Shown: positions 1 through 6,743 of the stretch, one piece after another | Numbering within the stretch: position 1 is the stretch's first letter | How the letters are laid out: each line of letters begins with the position of its first letter | NCBI GenBank assembly: GCA_002366635.1 | Contig: DFBN01000142.1 | Location: 7,649 to 16,107, forward strand | DNA: 8,459 nt | Origin: Caldifarciminota bacterium UBA3079 | GTDB taxonomy: Bacteria; Hydrothermota; Tepidihabitantia; Tepidihabitantales; Tepidihabitantaceae | Direction: 5' to 3' | Translations under genes and position numbers: made by a program | The notes under the pieces: generated by a model | What the model saw: the letters and a program-made list of their open reading frames with translations, nothing else | Database searches by the model: none | What the model was told of the DNA's origin: nothing

Positions 1-1014
1 GTTCTTGCGACGAAGCTTGTAACCGAGCAGGGTATCGAAGCCATCGCTTTGCATTTCAAGGTCCCGTTCGCAGCACCGGGCCGTTTTTCTTCTGAAGACA
101 GGCTTAAGCGCCTTGCTGAACTGGCAGGTGCGAGTTTTGTATCGGTTGAGGTCGGTGATGATTACCTTGGGATTGTGAAGGCTCCGGAGTATGGCTATGC
201 GCGGGGTATGGCACCCTGCATTGACTGTATGCTTTATATGTTAAATAAAGCCAGGGAGTTGGCCCGCCAAGTAAGGGCGGACTTCATCTTTACCGGTGAG
301 GTTATTGGCCAGCGCATTCATTGCCAGAACAAGCGTTCACTTAAGCTCATGGAGAAAGTCACCGGGATTAGAGGTAGGTTATTGCGACCACTTTCTGCCA
401 AGCTTCTTGAACCAACAATTCCTGAGCTGACTGGTCTAATCAAGAGAGAAAGATTGCTGGACCTTAAAGGTAGAGGCCGGCGACGGCAGATTCGATTGGC
501 TTCTGAATTCGGATTAATTGATTACTCGGCCCCGACAGGCGGCTGTTTGCTGATTGATAAGAATTTCGCTGCGCGAGTGCGCGATGCCATCGCCCACGAC
601 CAACTGGAGCCAGGTGAGATTGAACTGCTTAGGTTCGGCCGCCACTTTCGCCTTGACAGCGGTGCTAAAGTAGTAGCGGGCAGGAGTAAAAGTGAGAATG
701 ACAGGCTTGAGAAACTCCTGAGGGATGACGATGTCTTTTTGCGTCCGGTTGAGGTAATGGGTCCGGTGGTTATACTAAGAGCCCGGAAAAAGACCAAGAA
801 GGATACGGAGATTGCAGCCCGGATTTGTACGCGTTACAGCGACGGCGAATCTAACAAGGCAATCAAAGTGGACTGCGGCGGCAAGTGCCTGCGCGTTAAG
901 TCTGCCAATGATAAACTATTGGACCACTGGCGGGTGAAGGCAGAGAAGGAACGGGTTGAGGATGATAATGAGCAAGGAAGTTCGGGAAAAACCAATGATA
1001 GTAGCGGGTCTTGA
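1..1014 (+). CDS. PP-loop tRNA-thiolation-type protein (MnmA/ThiI-like), 5' partial
   Basis: The reading frame is open from the first base of the window, so the N-terminus, including the expected SGGxDS ATP-binding loop, lies outside; a TTG at base 49 is probably an internal Leu codon. Numbered from base 1 (337 codons), one sees a PCIDC motif (Cys73/Cys76), FTGEVIGQR, LLRPLSAKLL and a PTGGCLL motif (Cys182). The spacing and context resemble the two catalytic cysteines of MnmA-type 2-thiouridylases. A C-terminal region with RFGRHFRL and AKVVAGR is typical of proteins annotated as thiouridylase-like with a small NFACT-R-like domain. The likely role is ATP-dependent sulfur insertion into a tRNA base in the cytoplasm, but the exact base cannot be told. 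The last ~25 residues (Glu/Asp/Ser/Gly-rich) look like an unconserved tail. The gene is transcribed towards, and ends 16 bases from, the end of the opposing operon. No intrinsic terminator is visible between them. Confidence 0.8.
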   Translation, partial: VLATKLVTEQGIEAIALHFKVPFAAPGRFSSEDRLKRLAELAGASFVSVEVGDDYLGIVKAPEYGYARGMAPCIDCMLYMLNKARELARQVRADFIFTGEVIGQRIHCQNKRSLKLMEKVTGIRGRLLRPLSAKLLEPTIPELTGLIKRERLLDLKGRGRRRQIRLASEFGLIDYSAPTGGCLLIDKNFAARVRDAIAHDQLEPGEIELLRFGRHFRLDSGAKVVAGRSKSENDRLEKLLRDDDVFLRPVEVMGPVVILRARKKTKKDTEIAARICTRYSDGESNKAIKVDCGGKCLRVKSANDKLLDHWRVKAEKERVEDDNEQGSSGKTNDSSGS

Positions 1015-1030
1015 ACTGTAGTGATTTCCG

Positions 1031-2278
1031 TTAAGGGAAAGGGATTCCTTCCAGGAAATTCTGCCGGTAAGCCAGGCTGTATGGGAGCAGGTATTTGGCG
1101 GTGGTATAGAATCCGACCCGCCGCGGCCGTCGGGCCAGTCTGTTTAGAACAGATTCCATAGCGTAAAAGTAGTTCTTGACCCAGGCCGGGTCAGTTCGCG
1201 AAAGCGTCGGTCGGTACATCACCGGCACTAGTCGGTAGGTTCCGTTTTTGCTGGGTGCGAAGAAACGCATTTCAATGAAGTCTAAGTCCAGCCGGTATAG
1301 TACCGAGGCAATTTTCTCGAAGTCGAAGGAGTGGCCAGGTGTGAGGCGTAAAGCTATTTTTGTGCCGACAAGCATCCTCCGTGTCTGAAGGAGCTTTACA
1401 CGCCGGTAAAGCATTTTGACCAGCCGGGTATCTGTCTGCGCTTTTTCCAGCCGGTCCATGAGGAAAGTTTCATTGAGTATAACTATTCTTGTACCCGCTT
1501 TCGCCAGGAACCGTATTAGCTCGGGGTGATTGAATAGACGGTCGCTTGCGGTGACAGTCCAGTGGCGCCGGTAATTCCACAGAGTTCTGAAAAGGTCGTA
1601 GTAGTAATCAGGTTCACGCGCGATATCCTCGTCCAATAACCGGATATGTTTACGGGGCAAGGAGACGACTTCACCGATGATTTCTTCTTTCGCACGAAAC
1701 AGTATATTCTCACCATAATAGAGGTATTCAGGGCAGAACTGCCGAAGCGGTTCTGGACAGGAGCAACCCAGGACAAAATTCATTACCTGTTGTCTGGTGT
1801 TCATTTCCGGTTGATGCCCAAATTGAGGATGTGGTGGGAAATAGTGAGGTTGGCACGGGGAACGATATGTTTCTTTCAACTTACCTGCCATGGTGTCTGC
1901 TTTTATTTCGTGCCAGATGTTCAGAATGTTTCCCTGGACACGGTGAGTAGCCCAGGAAGGCGTTTTGTTTGCCCATGCGGTTACCAAAGGGCCAAATAGG
2001 AGGAATGGGATGCGGGTTTGCTTGAGCTTACCGACTATCTCACGGCCGGCGTTCTCTTGGCCGAATCCCACATGGATAAGGCATATGTCTTCAGTGCCGT
2101 TCAATTCAAGCGCCTGAACGCGCTGGTCTTGATACACCAGTTCATCGGTGCCGGCAACAAACTCGGCTAACCGGCTGATTTCCAAATTGGGTTGGAGGAA
2201 AAGCCAGGCCCCGCGTGGAGGATAACCTTTCAGGAAACGCTGGGAATCGTCAGCCAACGCCAGCGCCAGGATTTTCAT
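1031..2278 (-). CDS. Divergent B12-binding-type radical SAM-like protein
   Basis: 415 residues. Residues ~1-115 have the layout of the N-terminal Rossmann-like domain of B12-dependent radical SAM proteins (PRGAWLFLQPN, then ICLIHVGF, then PFLLFGPLVTAW), but no cobalamin-binding DxHxxG is present. Residues ~112-140 match the usual linker. Residues ~166-345 look like a radical SAM barrel: a cysteine cluster (GCSC...FCPEY), EEIIGEVVSL, LLDEDIAREPDYYYDLF, W240 TVTASDRLF, HPELIRFLAKAG and a late FIEMRFF. The cysteine motif is C172-x-C174-x7-C182 rather than CxxxCxxC; an Arg sits where the middle Cys is expected. It may bind a cluster with altered geometry or be catalytically dead. Its ATG overlaps the rseP TGA (ATGA), implying translational coupling and making it the last gene of the operon. 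The substrate cannot be predicted. Family assignment is by motif pattern only. Confidence 0.65.
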   Translation of the reverse strand: MKILALALADDSQRFLKGYPPRGAWLFLQPNLEISRLAEFVAGTDELVYQDQRVQALELNGTEDICLIHVGFGQENAGREIVGKLKQTRIPFLLFGPLVTAWANKTPSWATHRVQGNILNIWHEIKADTMAGKLKETYRSPCQPHYFPPHPQFGHQPEMNTRQQVMNFVLGCSCPEPLRQFCPEYLYYGENILFRAKEEIIGEVVSLPRKHIRLLDEDIAREPDYYYDLFRTLWNYRRHWTVTASDRLFNHPELIRFLAKAGTRIVILNETFLMDRLEKAQTDTRLVKMLYRRVKLLQTRRMLVGTKIALRLTPGHSFDFEKIASVLYRLDLDFIEMRFFAPSKNGTYRLVPVMYRPTLSRTDPAWVKNYFYAMESVLNRLARRPRRVGFYTTAKYLLPYSLAYRQNFLEGIPFP

Positions 2279-3828
2279 TTCGTTATGAGCCGAAGCACAT
2301 CGTTGAGGAGTGTAAAGACAAAAATAGCGCCGATAAGAAGCCAGCCGATGTTCATAGCCCAGGCCATTTCTTTTTCGGTCAGCCGGCGGCGGCGGATGGC
2401 TTCAAACAGGAACAGCACGATGTGCCCCCCGTCAAGCACCGGTATTGGAAGCATGTTAACCACAAAAAGATTAATCGACAGCAAAGCCCAGAGCGCGAGG
2501 AAATACTCGGCACCCCAACTGGCCCCTTCATAAGCGACCTTTGCTATAAAGACCGGGCCGCCGATGGCCTTTGTCGTTATCTGGTGGGTTATGACTTTGT
2601 ACAAGATAACAAAAGTCTGGACTACTACATAACCGGTGCGGTTCAGACCTTCATAGAGTGCGGTGTGGAAAGGCAGTTTTTTCGTAGGCAAACCGACCCA
2701 GACGCCAATTTGGCCAACTTTTTCTCCGGTAAGCTGGTCTGTTTCCGTAGTTGGAGTAATTGAGTCAGTAAAGAGCTTGCCGGCACGACGCCAAGCAATC
2801 GGAATTTTCTGATTACCTCTGGCGTTGACGATTCTTGTGAACTCGTTCCAGCGCCGGACATGGATGTCAGCGACTGAAATGATGGTATCACCCGATTTCA
2901 GTCCGAGTCTAGCCGCCGGTCCTCTTTTGCGGACCCTGCCGACCACCGGGCTAATGAATGGTTCGATATCTCTTCTGGGCTGTTCAATCCAGACGCCGAT
3001 TTGGCCAATCTTCTCGCCGGTGAACTTGTCAGTTTCCATAACCGGTGTAATTGAGTCGGTGAAGAGTTCACCAGTACGGTGCCAGCCGATAGCAATTTTT
3101 TCTCCACCGTTACTTCTGACGATTCTTGTGAAGTCGTTCCAGGTTCGGATCTGGGTATTGGCAATCGATATAAGGGTATCGCCTTGTTTCAGTCCTATTT
3201 GGGCGGCTGGACTTCCCTGTTTTACCTTACTGATTACAGGCAGAATAATGGAATCTGTATACCATGTATCGGCAGGGACCGCGTAGGTGCGGGTCAGTAA
3301 TTTGCCGTTCCTCATTACCGTCATCTCGATTTCTTCCCCGGCGTTGTTACCAAGCACTTTCTCAAATGTATCGAATGACGGAATCGTCTCGGCCGCCGCT
3401 GATACGAGCAGGTCTCCGGGTTGGAGTCCGATGGCCGTGGCCGAGGAACCGGGTGCAGGGTTAACCACAGGAGCAGTGTACTTCAATCCGAAGACAAGAA
3501 ACATTGCTGTAAGCATCAGAAAGCCGAGAACCAGGTTGAAAAACGGCCCGGCAGCTATGACAGCAGTTTTTATCCCGAGTGGTTTATCGCTGAACCCGCC
3601 TTTCACTTGGTCTTCCTCGCCGGCCATTTTGATAAAACCCCCAAGCGGAATAAGCGCGAGACGGTATTCGGTTTCGTCCCACTTGTGCTTCAGTATGATA
3701 GGACCGAACCCGATTGAAAAGACCTCAACCGGAATACGGGAAATTTTGGCAACTATCAGGTGGCCAAATTCATGGAAGGTGATGAGAACGCCGATAAAAA
3801 GAGCAATGAGTATGATAGAAGAGACCAT
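2275..3828 (-). CDS. rseP: Site-2 intramembrane zinc metalloprotease RseP, three PDZ domains
   Basis: 517 residues, against about 420-450 for RseP. The protein sits in the cytoplasmic membrane and cuts transmembrane substrates such as anti-sigma factors and leftover signal peptides. TM1 (~2-26) carries the zinc-binding HEFGH (19-23). TM2 (~86-115) starts with the conserved AAGPFFN. The third zinc-ligand segment, NMLPIPVLDGGH, is at 458-469 and TM4 is ~492-513. Between TM2 and TM3 lie three PDZ-like domains: ~118-185 (GLQPGDLL), ~197-284 (GLKQGDTL) and ~294-381 (GLKSGDTI). E. coli RseP has two, so the length excess is explained by duplication of one PDZ. The start is ATG at 3828, preceded by a good Shine-Dalgarno and only 2 bases after the dxr stop. 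dxr-rseP adjacency is a well-known bacterial arrangement. Its own stop overlaps the following gene by 4 bases. Confidence 0.95.
   Translation of the reverse strand: MVSSIILIALFIGVLITFHEFGHLIVAKISRIPVEVFSIGFGPIILKHKWDETEYRLALIPLGGFIKMAGEEDQVKGGFSDKPLGIKTAVIAAGPFFNLVLGFLMLTAMFLVFGLKYTAPVVNPAPGSSATAIGLQPGDLLVSAAAETIPSFDTFEKVLGNNAGEEIEMTVMRNGKLLTRTYAVPADTWYTDSIILPVISKVKQGSPAAQIGLKQGDTLISIANTQIRTWNDFTRIVRSNGGEKIAIGWHRTGELFTDSITPVMETDKFTGEKIGQIGVWIEQPRRDIEPFISPVVGRVRKRGPAARLGLKSGDTIISVADIHVRRWNEFTRIVNARGNQKIPIAWRRAGKLFTDSITPTTETDQLTGEKVGQIGVWVGLPTKKLPFHTALYEGLNRTGYVVVQTFVILYKVITHQITTKAIGGPVFIAKVAYEGASWGAEYFLALWALLSINLFVVNMLPIPVLDGGHIVLFLFEAIRRRRLTEKEMAWAMNIGWLLIGAIFVFTLLNDVLRLITK
2686..3240 (-). 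repeat. Tandem duplication of a PDZ-encoding segment inside rseP
   Basis: Two 88-residue segments of RseP, encoded by 3240-2977 and 2949-2686, align without gaps at an offset of 97 codons. By eye about 52 of 88 residues are identical. Shared stretches include LFTDSITP, FTRIV and GQIGVW; the GD carboxylate-binding-loop region differs (KQGD against KSGD). The first PDZ (~118-185) is clearly more distant. This indicates an in-frame internal duplication in this lineage. Confidence 0.9.
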
Positions 3829-3830
3829 GT

Positions 3831-5015
3831 TTAATCCTTCTTGCCGGGCCGGATATTGGCTGTTCTGATAAGAGCGGTTGCATAATCCGCGGCCCGGTTT
3901 TGTATTTGCATAAGCGTCTTGACAGATGGCCGGCTCATTCTTCTTGCAGACAACGGCGATGTCAAAGTGCTGCCAACTATAGACGGTATGTCACCAAATG
4001 CAATCCGACTGGACAGGAACGCTTTGACTGCTACCTGGTTGGCAGCATTGAGCACACATGTAGCGACCGGGCCGGCTTCAACTGCCCTGCGGGCAAGTCC
4101 GAAACACGGGAATCTTTTCCGGTCGATAGGATGAAATTCAAGTGGCCGGCCCAGTTCGAGCCGGAGTGGTCTGACCAGTGATGGCAATCTTTCCGGATAT
4201 GTAAGGCAGTACTGAATCGGAAGCCGCATGTCTGGCACGGAAAGCTGCGCAAGCATGGACCCGTCCTGGAACTCAATCATGGAATGAACGATTGACTGAG
4301 GGTGAATGACCGCCTGAACCTGTTTTGGTTTGAGTCCCAGTAGCCTTACCGTCTCAATAACTTCGAGTCCTTTATTCATCAGTGTTGCCGAATCTATCGT
4401 GATTTTGCGGCCCATATTCCAGGTTGGGTGTCTAAGGGCTTGCTTGATATCCGCTTTTCTTGGCGGTCCGGTACGCCAGAAAGGTCCGCCAGATGCGGTC
4501 AGGACGACACGCCGGATTTCCTTTCTGGAACCGCTACGCAGGCACTGGTGGAGCGCAGCGAGTTCGGAATCAACAGGCAGGATTTGGCCGCCTGTTTTTG
4601 AGGCAAGCCTTGTGACCTGCTCGCCGAAGCTGACAAGTATCTCTTTGGTCGCTAGTGCGACCCGCTTTTTCTTTTCGAGTGCGGCAATCACGGGCAGGAT
4701 TCCGATTGTCCCGGACATCGCCATAACCAGGATATCAATCCTGGAGGAGCCGGCGGTCCTTATCAGTGAGTCCAACCCCCAGTCCACTCTGAATTCAGAA
4801 CCCAGAATACGGCGGGTCCGTTCGCACGCATCTAGGTCGGTCATAATGACGCACTTGGGTCGGAATCGGCGCGCCTGGGCACAGATACGACGGTATGCGC
4901 TGTGCGCAGCCAGGGCAAAGATTTCAAACCGGTCTGAAAGGTGAGCGATAACTTCAAGCGTTGCCCGGCCTATCGAACCGGTTGAGCCGAAGACCGCGAT
5001 GCGTTTCTTTCTCAG
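3831..5015 (-). CDS. dxr: 1-deoxy-D-xylulose 5-phosphate reductoisomerase, probable CTG start
   Basis: 394 residues from the proposed start, the usual Dxr length. The enzyme converts DXP to MEP with NADPH, the second step of the MEP isoprenoid pathway, in the cytoplasm. The NADPH loop GSTGSIG (10-16) lies upstream of the first ATG (4844), so that ATG cannot be the start. Other landmarks: ATKEILVSFGE (~122-132), LPVDSE with metal ligands D149 and E151, TASGGPFW (~173-180), the flexible-loop region HPTWNMGRKITID, NKGLE (E218, third metal ligand), HPQSIVHSMIE (~238) and NAANQVAV near the C-terminus. In frame, a TAA lies at 5060-5058 and no ATG, GTG or TTG occurs between it and GSTGSIG. The best candidate is CTG at 5015, overlapping the ispD stop as CTGA with an AAAGGG five bases upstream. 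The product identity is secure; the start codon is inference. Confidence 0.93.
   Translation of the reverse strand: MRKKRIAVFGSTGSIGRATLEVIAHLSDRFEIFALAAHSAYRRICAQARRFRPKCVIMTDLDACERTRRILGSEFRVDWGLDSLIRTAGSSRIDILVMAMSGTIGILPVIAALEKKKRVALATKEILVSFGEQVTRLASKTGGQILPVDSELAALHQCLRSGSRKEIRRVVLTASGGPFWRTGPPRKADIKQALRHPTWNMGRKITIDSATLMNKGLEVIETVRLLGLKPKQVQAVIHPQSIVHSMIEFQDGSMLAQLSVPDMRLPIQYCLTYPERLPSLVRPLRLELGRPLEFHPIDRKRFPCFGLARRAVEAGPVATCVLNAANQVAVKAFLSSRIAFGDIPSIVGSTLTSPLSARRMSRPSVKTLMQIQNRAADYATALIRTANIRPGKKD
3835..3840 (-). promoter_or_regulatory. Ribosome binding site of rseP
   Basis: GAAGGA on the minus strand, 6 bases before the ATG at 3828, embedded in the last codons of dxr. It fixes the rseP start and shows the two genes are read in one transcript. 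Confidence 0.75.
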
Positions 5016-5677
5016 AGCAGCCCTTTGACGATTTCCAGGTCTTCTCTTGTAGTAACCTTAATGTTCCTTGGGGACCCGACCACGATATGAGATTTGACGC
5101 CGAGGAGTTCTACGATGGTGCAGTCATCGGTGGCGCGAATGCCCTTTGCCAGTGCGGTATCGTAAGCCTGACGGAGAAGTCGAATAGGGAAGAACTGAGG
5201 TGTCTGGATGGCGAACAAACGGTCGCGGTTTACCGTTTCTGTTATTTTTCTACCTGATACCCGCTTGATAGTATCGGTAATCGGAATTCCGTAAGTGGCC
5301 GGGCCGGTGCGCCGGCACAGGCGGAATCCACGCGCAATCATCTCAGGCGTAACCATAGGCCGGACTCCATCGTGAACAGCCACAACCCCTTCTTCCGGCA
5401 GAAAGTCCAGTCCGTGTTTTACCGAGTCGCTCCGGTATTGGCCTCCGGCCACGATTACGATGAGTTTGCCGAACCTGGCCCGTTTGGTGAGTGCTTCCAG
5501 GTATTTCAACTTCGAGCGGTTTGTTACAACGACGATGCCATTAACTTCCGGGCATTTCTCAAATGCAGTCAGGGAATAAATGATAAGAGGATGGCCTTTG
5601 ACCAGCGCAAACTGCTTCAGTCCGTTGAAACGATGTCCCTGTCCTGCGGCTACAACCAAGCCGTAATTCTTGGCCAT
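5012..5677 (-). CDS. ispD: 2-C-methyl-D-erythritol 4-phosphate cytidylyltransferase
   Basis: 221 residues, near the normal family length of ~225-235. It joins MEP to CTP to give CDP-ME, the step after Dxr, so the two adjacent genes encode consecutive reactions. Visible motifs: the nucleotide-binding loop VVAAGQGHRF (8-17) followed by LKQF (20-23), VHDGVRP (101-107), RDRLFAIQTPQFF (151-163), RATDDCTIVE (181-190) and GSPRNIKVTTREDL (201-214). In the N-terminal loop the usual PKQ is LKQ and the Arg-to-Lys spacing is two residues shorter than in E. coli; the catalytic Arg and Lys appear retained. The ATG at 5677 is 5 bases after the trpS stop. Its Shine-Dalgarno is weak, so translation probably depends on coupling to trpS. 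No ispF is seen here. Confidence 0.95.
   Translation of the reverse strand: MAKNYGLVVAAGQGHRFNGLKQFALVKGHPLIIYSLTAFEKCPEVNGIVVVTNRSKLKYLEALTKRARFGKLIVIVAGGQYRSDSVKHGLDFLPEEGVVAVHDGVRPMVTPEMIARGFRLCRRTGPATYGIPITDTIKRVSGRKITETVNRDRLFAIQTPQFFPIRLLRQAYDTALAKGIRATDDCTIVELLGVKSHIVVGSPRNIKVTTREDLEIVKGLL
5021..5026 (-). promoter_or_regulatory. Ribosome binding site of dxr (supports the CTG start)
   Basis: AAAGGG on the minus strand, with 5 bases between it and CTG at 5015. It lies within the last codons of ispD. It is a moderately good Shine-Dalgarno and the only one placed to serve a start that keeps the NADPH-binding loop. Confidence 0.5.
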
Positions 5678-5682
5678 GGGGT

Positions 5683-6702
5683 TCAGAAGTGTCCTTTGCC
5701 GGCTTCAGGAAAAGGGAAGTAATCTATTTTGATTGCATTCCGCACCAGGTCCATGGTTCTGGCGCCTTCGGTGCGGGCCCGGGCCGAACCGGCTTTGAGA
5801 ATATCCCATACTTCGTCCGGGTGTTTTTCATAATCGGCACGCCTGGGGCGAATCGGCTCGAGGAAACTGTTCAGCACATCAATCAGGATTCTTTTGCACT
5901 GCACGCAGCCGATGGTTCCTTTGCGGCAGCGGTCTTCGATATCAGGCGTGCCTTTCGGGTTGAACGCCCGGTGATAGGCAAAAACAGCACAGACTTCAGG
6001 ATGCCCTTTGTCTTTCGGGTGAATCCGTGCCGGGTCGGTGACTGCCTGTTCGACTTTACGCTTCAAGGCATCAGGCGGGTCGGAAATGTAGATGGCATTA
6101 TTCAGACTCTTGGACATCTTCGTGCTGCCGTCCAGCCCGACCAGTCTTGAAACATGGCTGATTTTGGCTTCGGGCTCGACCAGGACCGATGCATACATCG
6201 CATTGAACTTACGGACTATTTTGCGGGTCAGCTCGATATGTGGAAGCTGGTCTTCTCCCACCGGCACGAGATGGGCCCGGCAGAAAGTAATGTCGGCAGC
6301 CTGACTAACAGGATAGCCGAGAAAACCATAAGGCATCTTTTCCTCGAAATGATGCTGGGCCGCTTCGGTCTTGATAGTTGGGTTATGCAGAAGCTGGTTT
6401 ACATTAACGAGCATCGAATAGAACATCGTGAGCTCGGCGATTTCAGGCACCATTGACTGGACAAACAAAGTTGACTTGTCCGGGTTGATTCCGCAAGCCA
6501 GGTTATCCATCGCCACATTCAGGACATCCTGGCGGAGTTTCTCAGGATGGTCAAAATTGGTTGTCAGGGCCTGGACATCGGCAATGATGATAAAAGTGTC
6601 GTAATCGTGCTGAAGTTTAACCCGGTTGGCTACCGAACCGACATAATGGCCCAGATGCAGGGGTCCGGTTGGCCGGTCCCCGGTCAGGATTCTCTTTTTC
6701 AT
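5683..6702 (-). CDS. trpS: Tryptophanyl-tRNA synthetase, [4Fe-4S]-cluster type, leaderless start
   Basis: 339 residues from the ATG at 6702. It charges tRNA-Trp with tryptophan in the cytoplasm as a class Ic synthetase dimer. Signatures: PLHLGHYVGS (HIGH box, ~14-23), ADVQALTT (41-48), the PVGEDQLPHIELTR segment (~147-160) and TKMSKS (194-199). The C-terminal half carries C238-x20-C259-x6-C266-x2-C269, matching the CX22CX6CX2C motif that binds a [4Fe-4S] cluster in Thermotoga maritima TrpRS, with the first gap two residues shorter. The chosen start gives MKKRILTG, matching T. maritima's MRILSG. The frame is open further upstream to an ATG at 6741 preceded by AGAGGG, adding 13 residues with no family counterpart; a promoter lies within that extension. 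First gene of the operon. Confidence 0.95.
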   Translation of the reverse strand: MKKRILTGDRPTGPLHLGHYVGSVANRVKLQHDYDTFIIIADVQALTTNFDHPEKLRQDVLNVAMDNLACGINPDKSTLFVQSMVPEIAELTMFYSMLVNVNQLLHNPTIKTEAAQHHFEEKMPYGFLGYPVSQAADITFCRAHLVPVGEDQLPHIELTRKIVRKFNAMYASVLVEPEAKISHVSRLVGLDGSTKMSKSLNNAIYISDPPDALKRKVEQAVTDPARIHPKDKGHPEVCAVFAYHRAFNPKGTPDIEDRCRKGTIGCVQCKRILIDVLNSFLEPIRPRRADYEKHPDEVWDILKAGSARARTEGARTMDLVRNAIKIDYFPFPEAGKGHF

Positions 6703-6709
6703 CTGCGGG

Positions 6710-6737
6710 ATTATACCGGTCGTGCGTTGACGGTCAA
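6710..6737 (-). promoter_or_regulatory. Sigma70-type promoter of the trpS-ispD-dxr-rseP operon
   Basis: Minus strand: TTGACC (6737-6732, 5 of 6 consensus) and TATAAT (6715-6710, perfect), separated by 16 bases. The -10 box ends 7 bases before the A of the trpS ATG, so transcription should begin at 6704-6702, leaving no room for a ribosome binding site. Confidence 0.7.
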
Positions 6738-6743
6738 GCATGA

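Noticed and set aside
1015..1030. Bidirectional terminator between the convergent genes
   Set aside because: Only 16 bases, with no hairpin and no T-run on either strand.
2215..2763. 182-codon open frame on the + strand over rseP and the radical SAM gene
   Set aside because: Antisense to two well-supported genes, with no family pattern of its own; a shadow of their codon bias.
3287..3868. 193-codon + strand open frame
   Set aside because: Antisense to the rseP N-terminal half, including HEFGH; no recognisable motif.
3831..4844. A 337-residue Dxr starting at the ATG at 4844
   Set aside because: It would lose GSTGSIG and the first ~57 residues, which are clearly coding in the same frame.
4330..4944. 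204-codon + strand open frame
   Set aside because: Antisense to the conserved core of dxr; composition typical of a shadow frame.
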